From the NCBI GenBank assembly GCA_964609245.1, contig CAZSSB010000010.1, forward strand, positions 20,023-84,022: a stretch of 64,000 nucleotides of DNA, in the 5' to 3' direction. The position numbers and the translations under genes were made by a program. Origin of the DNA: JAFGCY01 sp964609245. GTDB lineage: Bacteria; 4484-113; JAFGCY01. Below are positions 53,666 through 61,532 of this stretch, in pieces (the first letter of the stretch is position 1; the number at the start of each line of letters is the position of its first letter). Below the pieces are notes generated by a model that was not told the DNA's origin, did not search any database, and was given only the letters and a program-made list of their open reading frames with translations.

Positions 53666-55261
53666 CTAGAGCTTGGCGGCCAGAATCTTGTCCGCCTCGT
53701 CACGATCAACATCGGTAATGTATGGTATCCCGCTGATGTGGGCGGCCTCCTGCGTCAGGGCGGCCAGATCGTCGCGGCTGATGTGCTCGAGTGCGAACTT
53801 GCGGCTACCGCACATCAGCTGGCGCAGGCCCTGGGCCAAACGCTCGTAGTACGTATACAGCCCGATGGCACCGGTGGGCAGCCTCTCGAACTCGTCGTCG
53901 CCGAGTTCCTTGCGCAACTCCGCGGCCGTAACGAAGATCTCATCCTTGGTGTCGCCGAAGCGCTCGACGTAGACGGGCAGCTGGTGCTCGTCGATGGTGC
54001 GGCCGATGGTTTTGCCGACCATCGCGGCGGCGATCGGACCGCGGGCCATGCCGATCAGCTTGACGTACGGGGCCCCCAGCGCGAGCCCCTTGAAGATCTG
54101 GTCCTCAAAGGTGAAGCCGCCGGCGAAGGCAAGCGCGGGCAGCTTGGCGCCACGTTCGTCGAGCTTCCTGGCGTACTGGTAGAGCAGGGAGTGCAACTCC
54201 ACGCTGGGTACGCCCCACTCGTTCATCATCCGCCACGGGCTCATGCCGGTACCACCGCCGGCACCGTCCACAGTCAGCAGGTCGAGGCCGTACTTGGTAG
54301 CGAAGAAGATCGCACGGGCCAGATCGACGGGGCGGTAGGCCCCGGTCTTGAGGAAGATGTACTTGGCGCCGGCGGCGCGCAGTTCGTCGACCCGCTGGGC
54401 GAAGCTCTCCTCGGTAACCATGCCGATGCGTGAGTGGCGCTCGAACTCCTTGAAGGAGCCACGTTCGAAGGCCTTGATCACGTGGTCATCCGTCGGATTA
54501 GGCAGCACCACATAGCCTCGCTCATACAGCAGTTGGGCCTTCTTCAGGTCACGGACCTTGACTTCACCGCCGATGTCCTTGGCACCTTGTCCCCATTTGA
54601 GTTCAACGCACTCGACGCCGAGCTCGCTGATCGCATATTCCTGTGTGCCCAGGCGCGTGTCCTCGATATTGGCCTGGACGATAGTCGCGCCGTAGCCGTC
54701 GCGTTGGTTGTCCTGGAACAGTTTGACGCGGCGCTTGAGGTCGACGGTATCGACGACCTTGCCGTCCTTGAGCACCGACTCCGGATCCATCCCAACCACG
54801 TTCTCGCCGATGGTGAGGCCGGTGCCCGCCAGGGCTGTGCCAATCGCCAGACCCTCCCAGTTGTTCTTGGCCACATTGGTGGAACCGATGCCTGGGATCA
54901 TGAATGGCAGCTTGAACTTCAGGCCGCCGTCGTGCCCAAAACGCTGCTCGAGGCTGACGTTGGGGAAGATCGCCTGATCGCTGTCGGCCTCGATGCCGTG
55001 CGCCCCAACCGCTGTGCCCATGATATTGAAATGGGAGTAGTCAACTGGGTAGGCCTTTTCAGACGCGGTGGTGATCACGCCGAAGGGCTGTGGGTAGATC
55101 ACCTCATGGCCGCGATAGGCCGACTTGCCGATCTCGCACATGCCGATGCACCCATCTACGCAGGTGACGCACATGCCCGAGATACCGGTCACCGATCCCT
55201 CGGTCCGGTTTTTTGTCAGCGTCGCCGCCGATGAGTTCAGGCGTGTCAACGTGTTCTGCAT
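53666..55261 (-). CDS. GltB-like FMN-binding (glutamate synthase family) protein
   Basis: The 531-residue protein starts at ATG 55261 with GGAGGA 8 nt upstream. It has only the synthase TIM-barrel: ELKWGQGAKDIGG (cf. QGAKPGEGG of GltB), FLKTG, LLTVDGAGGGTGMSP (cf. GHDGGTGASP) and LAFAGGFTFEDQIFKGLALG for FMN phosphate. There is no class II glutaminase domain and no C-x5-C-x4-C [3Fe-4S] motif. An N-terminal CVTCVDGCIGMC may bind [4Fe-4S]. Glutamate synthesis from glutamine is therefore unlikely for this subunit alone. It ends the operon with NuoE/NuoF-GltD subunits and may be the FMN acceptor site of that complex. Confidence 0.85.
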   Translation of the reverse strand: MQNTLTRLNSSAATLTKNRTEGSVTGISGMCVTCVDGCIGMCEIGKSAYRGHEVIYPQPFGVITTASEKAYPVDYSHFNIMGTAVGAHGIEADSDQAIFPNVSLEQRFGHDGGLKFKLPFMIPGIGSTNVAKNNWEGLAIGTALAGTGLTIGENVVGMDPESVLKDGKVVDTVDLKRRVKLFQDNQRDGYGATIVQANIEDTRLGTQEYAISELGVECVELKWGQGAKDIGGEVKVRDLKKAQLLYERGYVVLPNPTDDHVIKAFERGSFKEFERHSRIGMVTEESFAQRVDELRAAGAKYIFLKTGAYRPVDLARAIFFATKYGLDLLTVDGAGGGTGMSPWRMMNEWGVPSVELHSLLYQYARKLDERGAKLPALAFAGGFTFEDQIFKGLALGAPYVKLIGMARGPIAAAMVGKTIGRTIDEHQLPVYVERFGDTKDEIFVTAAELRKELGDDEFERLPTGAIGLYTYYERLAQGLRQLMCGSRKFALEHISRDDLAALTQEAAHISGIPYITDVDRDEADKILAAKL

Positions 55262-55283
55262 TACAGATTCCTCCAGTCTGTGT

Positions 55284-55961
55284 TCAGTCGGTCTTGATCT
55301 CACATGCGACGCAGGGGTCCATGTAGCACATCATGTCGTCAAACGGGTCTTTCTCGACGCAGGGCGGGCGTAGGTTCGCGCAGCCCCCGCAGATCGCCTT
55401 CTCGGGCTCGGTATAGGTGCAGCGCAGCTGGCAGGCCGGACACACGTACATGCAGCCACCGCACTGCCGGCACTCCTCCGAGGCGACGTCAAACGGAGTG
55501 CCCAGGCTGCGATTTTCGCCCCGGCCGCGGAAGCCGATCGCCTTAGCCATCATCTGTTCTTCGCACATGCGCACGCACAGGCCGCACATGATGCAGTCTT
55601 CGTACTCCTGGCGGAAGCGCTGCTGGCGGATATCGTGCGCCGCCGCGATGTCCTGGATGATCTTGGACTGGGGACAGGTAGCCAGCAGCAGCTCGATGAC
55701 CATGCGGCGTGCACGCAGGACCCGCGCCGACGCCGTTCTTACCTGCAGGCCGTCCTCGGCTGGATATGTGCACGACGATACTAGCTTGGCTCTTGAGCCC
55801 ACACCGATTTCGACGACGCAAAGCCGGCACGCACCATAGGGAGACAGGCCTTCCATGTGGCAGAGGGTAGGGATGGGAAAGCCGAGGAAGCGAGCCGCCT
55901 CGAGCAGCGTAGTCCCCTTCTCAACCTCCACGTCCAGACCGTTGATTGTCAGCTTGATCAT
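55284..55961 (-). CDS. HoxU/NuoG-N-like multi-cluster ferredoxin subunit
   Basis: The 225-residue protein has an N-terminal [2Fe-2S] domain (CHMEGLSPYGACRLC plus a later SSC), a [4Fe-4S] pair (CIMCGLCVRMC; CRQCGGCMYVCP with CQLRC) and additional C-terminal Cys (CGGC, CYMDPCVAC). The usual His-x3-Cys cluster site after the [2Fe-2S] domain is not formed; that stretch reads LLATCPQSKIIQDI. No H-cluster domain follows, so it is the wiring subunit of a non-hydrogenase complex. Its ATG overlaps the stop of the NuoF-GltD gene (55958-55961). Confidence 0.88.
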   Translation of the reverse strand: MIKLTINGLDVEVEKGTTLLEAARFLGFPIPTLCHMEGLSPYGACRLCVVEIGVGSRAKLVSSCTYPAEDGLQVRTASARVLRARRMVIELLLATCPQSKIIQDIAAAHDIRQQRFRQEYEDCIMCGLCVRMCEEQMMAKAIGFRGRGENRSLGTPFDVASEECRQCGGCMYVCPACQLRCTYTEPEKAICGGCANLRPPCVEKDPFDDMMCYMDPCVACEIKTD

Positions 55962-58900
55962 GCGGTATCACCTTTTGGTTCAGCTACGGGCTCCGGTGTC
56001 TGCTGGGGCTGGGTGAACTCCAGGTCGCAGCGCAGGCAGCGGCGGGCCTCCCGGCAGGCCTGCTCCTCGGTGAAGGCGAGCTCGATCTCGTCGAATCCCG
56101 CCACGCGCTGCTCAGTGCCGATGGTGCGGGGGCGCAGCCGCTTGTCGGGCTCTACATCCTCACTGATCTCCAGCGGAGGAACGTGCACCGTCGGGACTTT
56201 GATCCGCCCCGGTTGTTCCAGTCTCTCACCGCGGAGATAGCGGTCGATCATCACCGCTGCCTTCTTGCCGTCGGCAATGGCCGCAACAACCGTGTTGGGT
56301 CCGGTTACCACATCCCCACCAGCGAACACGCCGGGCCGCGACGTGGACAGAGTGGCGTCCTTGACACGCAGAGTGCCCCAGTCGGTGACTTCGATTCCGG
56401 AAGCACTCAGATCCGGCAGTTCGGGTTCGTCCCCGATGGCCACCAGCAAGGTGTCCAGTTTGAGCGTGAACTCACTACCGGGAATCGGTACTGGCCGGCG
56501 ACGCCCGCTGCTGTCCACCGGCCCCAGGCTGTTGCGGATGAAGGTGACGGCTTCAAGCCTGGCGGCGCTGGCGGCGTCTGTGGCCTGGTCCAGCCGCGTT
56601 GTCTCAGTCTTCTGGAGACTGACGGGGCTGACCTGGGTCTCGAGCTTGACGCCCTCTTCGATGGCCGCCTCGATTTCCTCGTCGAGCGCCGGCATCTCCT
56701 GGCGCGTGCGCCGATAGAGGATGGTGACACTCTCGACTGCCTGCTGGCGCAGGGCGACCCGAGCGGCGTCAATGGCGCTGTCGCCTCCGCCGATCACGCC
56801 GACGTGGCCGCGGGCAAGGCTCTCGCCGCGCCAGTTATGGGCCTTGAGACACTCCAGACCCGGCAACACGCCCTGCACGCGGGTGCCCGTGACTCCAAGC
56901 AGGTCCTCGCCTTCCAGACTTAGCTGCTTGCTGCGATGGGCACCGGTAGCGATATAGACCGCTTGGTGCCCCTCGTCGAGGAAGTCCTGAACCGAGATGT
57001 CCTTGCCGATCGTGACACCGCACTTGAGAGTGATATTGTCGTCCAGCAGGGATTGGATCTCCTTGCGCAGCGTCTCGCGCGGCAGGCGGTAGGAAGGGAT
57101 GCCGCTGATCAGCATCCCGCCGGCCTCATCCGCTGACTCAAAGACGGTCACCTTGTGACCCAGCAGCGAGAGGTAGTGAGCGGCGGTCATGCCGCTGGGT
57201 CCTCCACCGATGATCGCCACTTTGCCGCCGCCTGAGCCGGCACCAGTGCGCTGAGCCTTGTAGACACTCGGATCGATGGTGTCTGTCACGAACCGCTTCA
57301 GCTGGCGGATCGCGATAGGATCGCTGCCGACCAGTCCACTACGGCAGCGGCTCTCGCAGGGGTGGCTGCAGACGCGTGCGCAGACGGATGGGAACGGATT
57401 GGCTTCACGGATTACCTGGTATGCCTGCTCGTATTCACCACGAGCGATATGAGCCACATAGCGCCAGGCCTCGGTGCCAAGTGGGCAGGCCGCTTCACAG
57501 GGTGCGCCGACAAGGTCGCTGCAGACAAAGGCCGGACAGCGCTTGTCGACGATGTGCGCTTCATACTCATCGCGGAAGTAGCGGAGTGTGGAAAGCACTG
57601 GATTGGAGGCGGTCTGGCCCAGGCCGCACATCGTTGTGTCCTGCACGACGTGCGCCAACTCCTCCAGCAGATCAAGGTGGGCGAGGGTAGCCTTACCCCT
57701 GGACACGTCGTCCAGCAGCTCGTACATGCGCTGGGTGCCCTTGCGGCAGGTGAAGCACTTGCCGCACGACTCGTCTTTGAGGAACGTCATGAAGTACTTG
57801 GCGAGGTCCACCATGCAGGTGTTCTCGTCCATGACAATCATGCCGCCGGACCCCATGATCGAGCCAACTTTGGCCAGGCTGTCGTAGTCGATCTGAAGGT
57901 CGAACATGCTGGCCGGAATGCAGCCACCGGAAGGACCGCCGGTCTGCACGGCCTTGATCCTGGCATCGCCGATGGGCCCGCCACCGATGTCGTAGACGAT
58001 CTCACTGATGGTCATGCCCATCGGCACCTCGACCAGGCCCGTGTTGCGGACCTTGCCCACCAGGCTGAAGATCTTGGTGCCGCTGTTGCCCTCGGTGCCG
58101 ACCTTCGCATACTCGGCGGCGCCTTTGTCGAAAATGACAGGGATATTGGCCCAGGTTTCGACGTTGTTGATCGCCGTCGGCTTGCCGTGAATGCCGCGCT
58201 GGACGGGGAAGGGCGGACGCTGGCGGGGTTCTCCCATTCTGCCTTCGATGGACCTGATCAGTGCCGTCTCCTCGCCACAGACAAACGCGCCGGCGCCGCG
58301 GACGAGCTCGAGATCGAAGGAAAAGCCCGTTCCCAGGATGTTCTCGCCGAGCAGTCCGAGCTCGCGTGCCTGCCGTAGCGCGATGATGAGGTGTTTGATT
58401 GCCAGTGGGTACTCATTGCGGACGTAGAGCACACCGTTGGTCGCCCCCGTGGCGAACGCCCCGAGGAGCATGCCTTCAATGACGCTGTGCGGGTTGCCTT
58501 CAAGGACACTGCGGTCCATGTAGGCCCCGGGATCGCCTTCATCGGCGTTGCACACCAGGTATTTGCCGCGTTCGCTCGGCTGGTTGGCTAACATCTCCCA
58601 CTTGCGTCCGGTCGGGAAGCCTGCCCCACCGCGGCCACGCAGCCCGGAGTCGTTGACGGCTTGCAGTACGGCGGCGGGGTCAGCTGTCGCCAAGGTCCTG
58701 ACGAGTGGCGCATAACCCCCGTTGGCGATGTAGTTGTAGATCCGCGTGGGATCCACCTGCTGGTTGCGCGAAAGCAGGGTTCTGACCTGGCGGCGGTAGA
58801 AAGGCAGATCGTCCATCTTCGCGATGGGCCGTCCGGTCAGTGGATCAACGTAGAGCAGCGACTCGATGATCTCGCCGCGGTCAACCGCCTCCACAATGCG

Positions 58901-59188
58901 CACCATGTCCTCAAGGGACACCTTCGGGTAGAACGTGCCGGCCGGTTCGAGGAGCACCGACGGTTCCATCTCGCAGTAGCCGTGACATCCGGTGACGCGC
59001 AGGTTGATGCGGTGAACCAGACCTCGGTTGAGTAACTCGCGCTTCGTCACGCGGATCAGGTCGTTGGCTCCACTGGCCTGCCCACAAGTGCCGGCCGAGA
59101 TGACGATGGTGGGAAGCGAGCGATCCTCGTCAATTGTGAGCCTAGCAGCGAGCGCTTCGAACTCGGCGATCGTATTCAGTCTATCCAT
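55958..59188 (-). CDS. NuoF-GltD fusion: NAD(P)H-FMN and FAD oxidoreductase subunit
   Basis: This 1076-residue protein joins two flavoprotein units. Residues about 1-120 are a thioredoxin-like [2Fe-2S] domain (GTCGQASG, GCHGYCEME). About 165-570 is NuoF: GLRGRGGAGFPTGRKW, CNADEGDPGAYMD, GAGAFVCGEETALI and [4Fe-4S] CGKCFTCRKG. About 575-1060 is GltD-like: CSDLVGAPCEAACP and CARVCSHPCESRC (two [4Fe-4S]), FAD fingerprint IIGGGPSGMTAAH, NAD(P)H fingerprint VIGGGDSAIDAARV, GVFAGGDVVTGPNT, and a C-terminal CLRC. Two pyridine-nucleotide sites with different flavins suggest transhydrogenase or bifurcating chemistry (inference). The gene lies between nuoE-like and ferredoxin genes. Confidence 0.92.
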   Translation of the reverse strand: MDRLNTIAEFEALAARLTIDEDRSLPTIVISAGTCGQASGANDLIRVTKRELLNRGLVHRINLRVTGCHGYCEMEPSVLLEPAGTFYPKVSLEDMVRIVEAVDRGEIIESLLYVDPLTGRPIAKMDDLPFYRRQVRTLLSRNQQVDPTRIYNYIANGGYAPLVRTLATADPAAVLQAVNDSGLRGRGGAGFPTGRKWEMLANQPSERGKYLVCNADEGDPGAYMDRSVLEGNPHSVIEGMLLGAFATGATNGVLYVRNEYPLAIKHLIIALRQARELGLLGENILGTGFSFDLELVRGAGAFVCGEETALIRSIEGRMGEPRQRPPFPVQRGIHGKPTAINNVETWANIPVIFDKGAAEYAKVGTEGNSGTKIFSLVGKVRNTGLVEVPMGMTISEIVYDIGGGPIGDARIKAVQTGGPSGGCIPASMFDLQIDYDSLAKVGSIMGSGGMIVMDENTCMVDLAKYFMTFLKDESCGKCFTCRKGTQRMYELLDDVSRGKATLAHLDLLEELAHVVQDTTMCGLGQTASNPVLSTLRYFRDEYEAHIVDKRCPAFVCSDLVGAPCEAACPLGTEAWRYVAHIARGEYEQAYQVIREANPFPSVCARVCSHPCESRCRSGLVGSDPIAIRQLKRFVTDTIDPSVYKAQRTGAGSGGGKVAIIGGGPSGMTAAHYLSLLGHKVTVFESADEAGGMLISGIPSYRLPRETLRKEIQSLLDDNITLKCGVTIGKDISVQDFLDEGHQAVYIATGAHRSKQLSLEGEDLLGVTGTRVQGVLPGLECLKAHNWRGESLARGHVGVIGGGDSAIDAARVALRQQAVESVTILYRRTRQEMPALDEEIEAAIEEGVKLETQVSPVSLQKTETTRLDQATDAASAARLEAVTFIRNSLGPVDSSGRRRPVPIPGSEFTLKLDTLLVAIGDEPELPDLSASGIEVTDWGTLRVKDATLSTSRPGVFAGGDVVTGPNTVVAAIADGKKAAVMIDRYLRGERLEQPGRIKVPTVHVPPLEISEDVEPDKRLRPRTIGTEQRVAGFDEIELAFTEEQACREARRCLRCDLEFTQPQQTPEPVAEPKGDTA

Positions 59189-59238
59189 GAACGCATGTCA
59201 CCTTGGTCTAACGTGTAGGTTGATCCGGCAGGCGGGCG

Positions 59239-60087
59239 TCAGGCGTTGACTCCCGTGAGGTCTAGCATGTGTCCCTTGCAGCCGCGGCGCGAACAGATCT
59301 GGAGTATTCCGCCGCCGCGGACGATCATGGGGACCATTGGTGCTTCGCATTCTGTGCACTTGGTGCCGCCGAGCAACTCGGCGTGACAGTGCGGGCAGAA
59401 GAAGTGTGCAACGGCGTCGGGTTCGATCGGGTGCTCCGATGAAACCTCGTAGCTCCCGTACAAGCTGGAGAGCAGCAGCCAGCCATGCTTCTGATTGAAT
59501 GAGACACTGACACGGATTGCCGGCAGGCCGTCAACGAGATGGTTACGGTCCATGAGGCTGTGATTGCAGCGTGGGCAGCTAACATCGACGGGGAAAATCC
59601 GGTCGTCGCCCTCTACTTCAACGGTGTCGAGTCCCGCCTTCGCTTGTGCCAGAATCTCGCGGACCCTCGATGTTTTCACGTTCGAGAAGTAGTGGCCGTC
59701 GACGGTGACAATCGGCCCCAGCGCACATGCGCCGAGACAGGCAACCGTTTCAAGAGTGAACTCGCGATCCGCAGTGGTGTGACCCGGTGGAATCCCGAGT
59801 TGGCGCTGGAATTCCTCGACGATGCGCGGTCCACCGCGGACGTGGCAGGCCGTTCCGGAGCACACCGCGATGTGGTGCTTGCCGCGCGGATGCAGGCTGA
59901 ACGCCTTGTAGAACGTGGCTACACCGTAAATGTCGACCAGCGAGCGCCCGCAGCGCTCCGCTACGGTGCGGAGCGCTGCCTCCGGCAGGTATCCATACTT
60001 GGCCTGCAGATCTTCCAGGATCGCAATCAGGCCGTTACCCGCCTCCTGGTGCTTCTCGATAATACTGACAGAGTCTTCGCTAATCAT
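59239..60087 (-). CDS. NuoE-like [2Fe-2S] subunit with C-terminal zinc-ribbon extension
   Basis: The 282-residue protein starts at ATG 60087 (MISEDSVSIIEK). The NuoE part (1 to about 165) has a four-helix start (GLIAILEDLQAKYGYLPEAA) and [2Fe-2S] ligands CSGTAC and CLGAC. About 115 extra residues carry metal-binding-like pairs CPRC, CPHC, CTEC and CSRRGC with a beta-rich segment between them. Plain NuoE subunits end near residue 165, so the tail is an addition that may dock a partner. It heads the NuoF-GltD, ferredoxin and GltB-like run, 50 bp upstream. Confidence 0.88.
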   Translation of the reverse strand: MISEDSVSIIEKHQEAGNGLIAILEDLQAKYGYLPEAALRTVAERCGRSLVDIYGVATFYKAFSLHPRGKHHIAVCSGTACHVRGGPRIVEEFQRQLGIPPGHTTADREFTLETVACLGACALGPIVTVDGHYFSNVKTSRVREILAQAKAGLDTVEVEGDDRIFPVDVSCPRCNHSLMDRNHLVDGLPAIRVSVSFNQKHGWLLLSSLYGSYEVSSEHPIEPDAVAHFFCPHCHAELLGGTKCTECEAPMVPMIVRGGGILQICSRRGCKGHMLDLTGVNA

Positions 60088-60140
60088 GGGGGTTCTTCTC
60101 GGCTGGTTTCGTTCCTGTACGGGCAAGAGCGGGTCTTGGC

Positions 60141-60470
60141 CTAGCAGTACTCCTCGCAGTGCCAGATGGCGGTGCCAGGTGTGCGGTTGACGCACTGCGC
60201 GCGGTTGGCGCAGTGCTGGCACAGGCCTTCCTCACCGCCGTTGGGTGAAGGCGCAGCCGTTGCGGGAACGGACACGGGCTTGGATCCGGGCGAGGGCGGA
60301 ATGTAGGCGTCGAACTGGTCGCAGAACCAGATAGGCTGGCCGGCGGCCTTGAGGTTGACACACTCGGGAGCGTGGTTGCAGGTGCTGCAGATGCCTACCT
60401 CAGCCGCAATCGGCGAGGTGATGAACTCCTTGGTCGCCGTCTTGGTTTTCTCGTCAATTGTGCGTGGCAT
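60141..60470 (-). CDS. Small cysteine-rich protein with duplicated C-x2-C-x6-C motif
   Basis: The 109-residue protein starts at ATG 60470 with GGAGAA 6 nt upstream. Two copies of the same unit are visible: CSTCNHAPEC with IWFCDQF, and CQHCANRAQC with IWHCEEYC, joined by a Pro/Ser linker. Each unit (C-x2-C-x6-C-x12-13-C) could bind one zinc, iron or FeS centre. I know no characterised homologue. It is first in the flavoprotein run and likely a metal or electron-carrier accessory. Confidence 0.75.
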   Translation of the reverse strand: MPRTIDEKTKTATKEFITSPIAAEVGICSTCNHAPECVNLKAAGQPIWFCDQFDAYIPPSPGSKPVSVPATAAPSPNGGEEGLCQHCANRAQCVNRTPGTAIWHCEEYC

Positions 60471-60723
60471 TGTATCTTCTCCGTTGTAGTTGGCATAGTC
60501 GGGCTGGGATCGGCATTTGGTTCCGGTAGACGCGCCGCTGGCAGGCAGAAGAGCTCCTGGGTCCGGACCTGCCTGTAGCTGGTGCCCTGCCGACTCCAGT
60601 GTCCGTGGCATTGTCCCCGCCTGAATTGGATCGCGCAATTGGAGAATGCCTGTAAGGGAATCCCCGACCCATCGCGCCCCAAACCCCTAGTCTCGTCGCC
60701 ACTGGGCGGGGCAGCGCCAGCAA

Positions 60724-61377
60724 TCAGGCGTCAAGCGTCGTGAGTCCGATTCGCAGGGCGTGCTTGGTCAGGGCAGGCACGTTGTCGACCTGCAGTTTGC
60801 GCATCAGCTGGCGGCGATAGGTCTCAGCGGTCTTGATGCTTACGCCCAGATGGGCGGCGACCTGGCGTGTGCTGTCACCGTCGGCGATCAGCTTGAGTAC
60901 TTGGCGTTCACGAGGGGTCAGCTTCGGCCCCGACGCCGGGTCATGCTCTGCCTGGTGGCGTACGAAATCCTCCAGGACGATGTCGGCCAGCTCCGGACTG
61001 AGGAACATGAGGTTGTCGCTGACGTTGCTGATAGCCTGAATCAGGCTCTCGCGGGCGCAGTCCTTGAGCACGTAGCCCTTGGCACCCGCTCGAAGCACCT
61101 CAATTACGATCTGTCGGTTGCCGTGCATGGACAAAGCGACGACCTTCACGCCGGGCAATTCGGCCGTCAGCTGCCGCGTAGCATCGATACCGTTGAGCAC
61201 TGGCATGGCGATGTCGAGGACGACGACGTCAGGGTGCAGCCGGCGAGCCTCGTCAATTGCTTCAAGGCCGGTGCTGGCCTCACCCACAACGTCGATGCCG
61301 TCCGTGGCGCTGAGCAGCGCGCGAAGTCCCTGACGCACCAATTGGTGGTCATCGGCCAGTAGAACAGAGATGCCCAT
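60724..61377 (-). CDS. NarL/LuxR-family response regulator
   Basis: The 217-residue regulator has an N-terminal receiver (LLADDHQLVRQG, phospho-acceptor Asp55 in VVVLDIAMP, GYVLKD) and a C-terminal LuxR HTH (LTPRERQVLKLIADGDSTRQ, SIKTAETYRRQLMRKL). It is closely similar in design and C-terminal wording (TKHALRIGLTTLDA) to the fused kinase-regulator just upstream (TKYAIREGLTNLDA). The latter is a natural phospho-donor. The 253-bp gap to the flavoprotein cluster contains GGGAATCCCC (60656-60665), a possible site. Confidence 0.9.
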   Translation of the reverse strand: MGISVLLADDHQLVRQGLRALLSATDGIDVVGEASTGLEAIDEARRLHPDVVVLDIAMPVLNGIDATRQLTAELPGVKVVALSMHGNRQIVIEVLRAGAKGYVLKDCARESLIQAISNVSDNLMFLSPELADIVLEDFVRHQAEHDPASGPKLTPRERQVLKLIADGDSTRQVAAHLGVSIKTAETYRRQLMRKLQVDNVPALTKHALRIGLTTLDA

Positions 61378-61532
61378 TGCAGCACCCAGGTCAGAGATTG
61401 CGCCTCAACACGGGGGACGCGGCGACCCAGTGGAGATTATGTGGCCTTGGGAGGCACCTCGCAATCAGGGAATTCCGCATAGGGCATCGCCGATGCGTCG
61501 GGAGGGGACGTCAGCTGGTGAAACCGGGCGGA

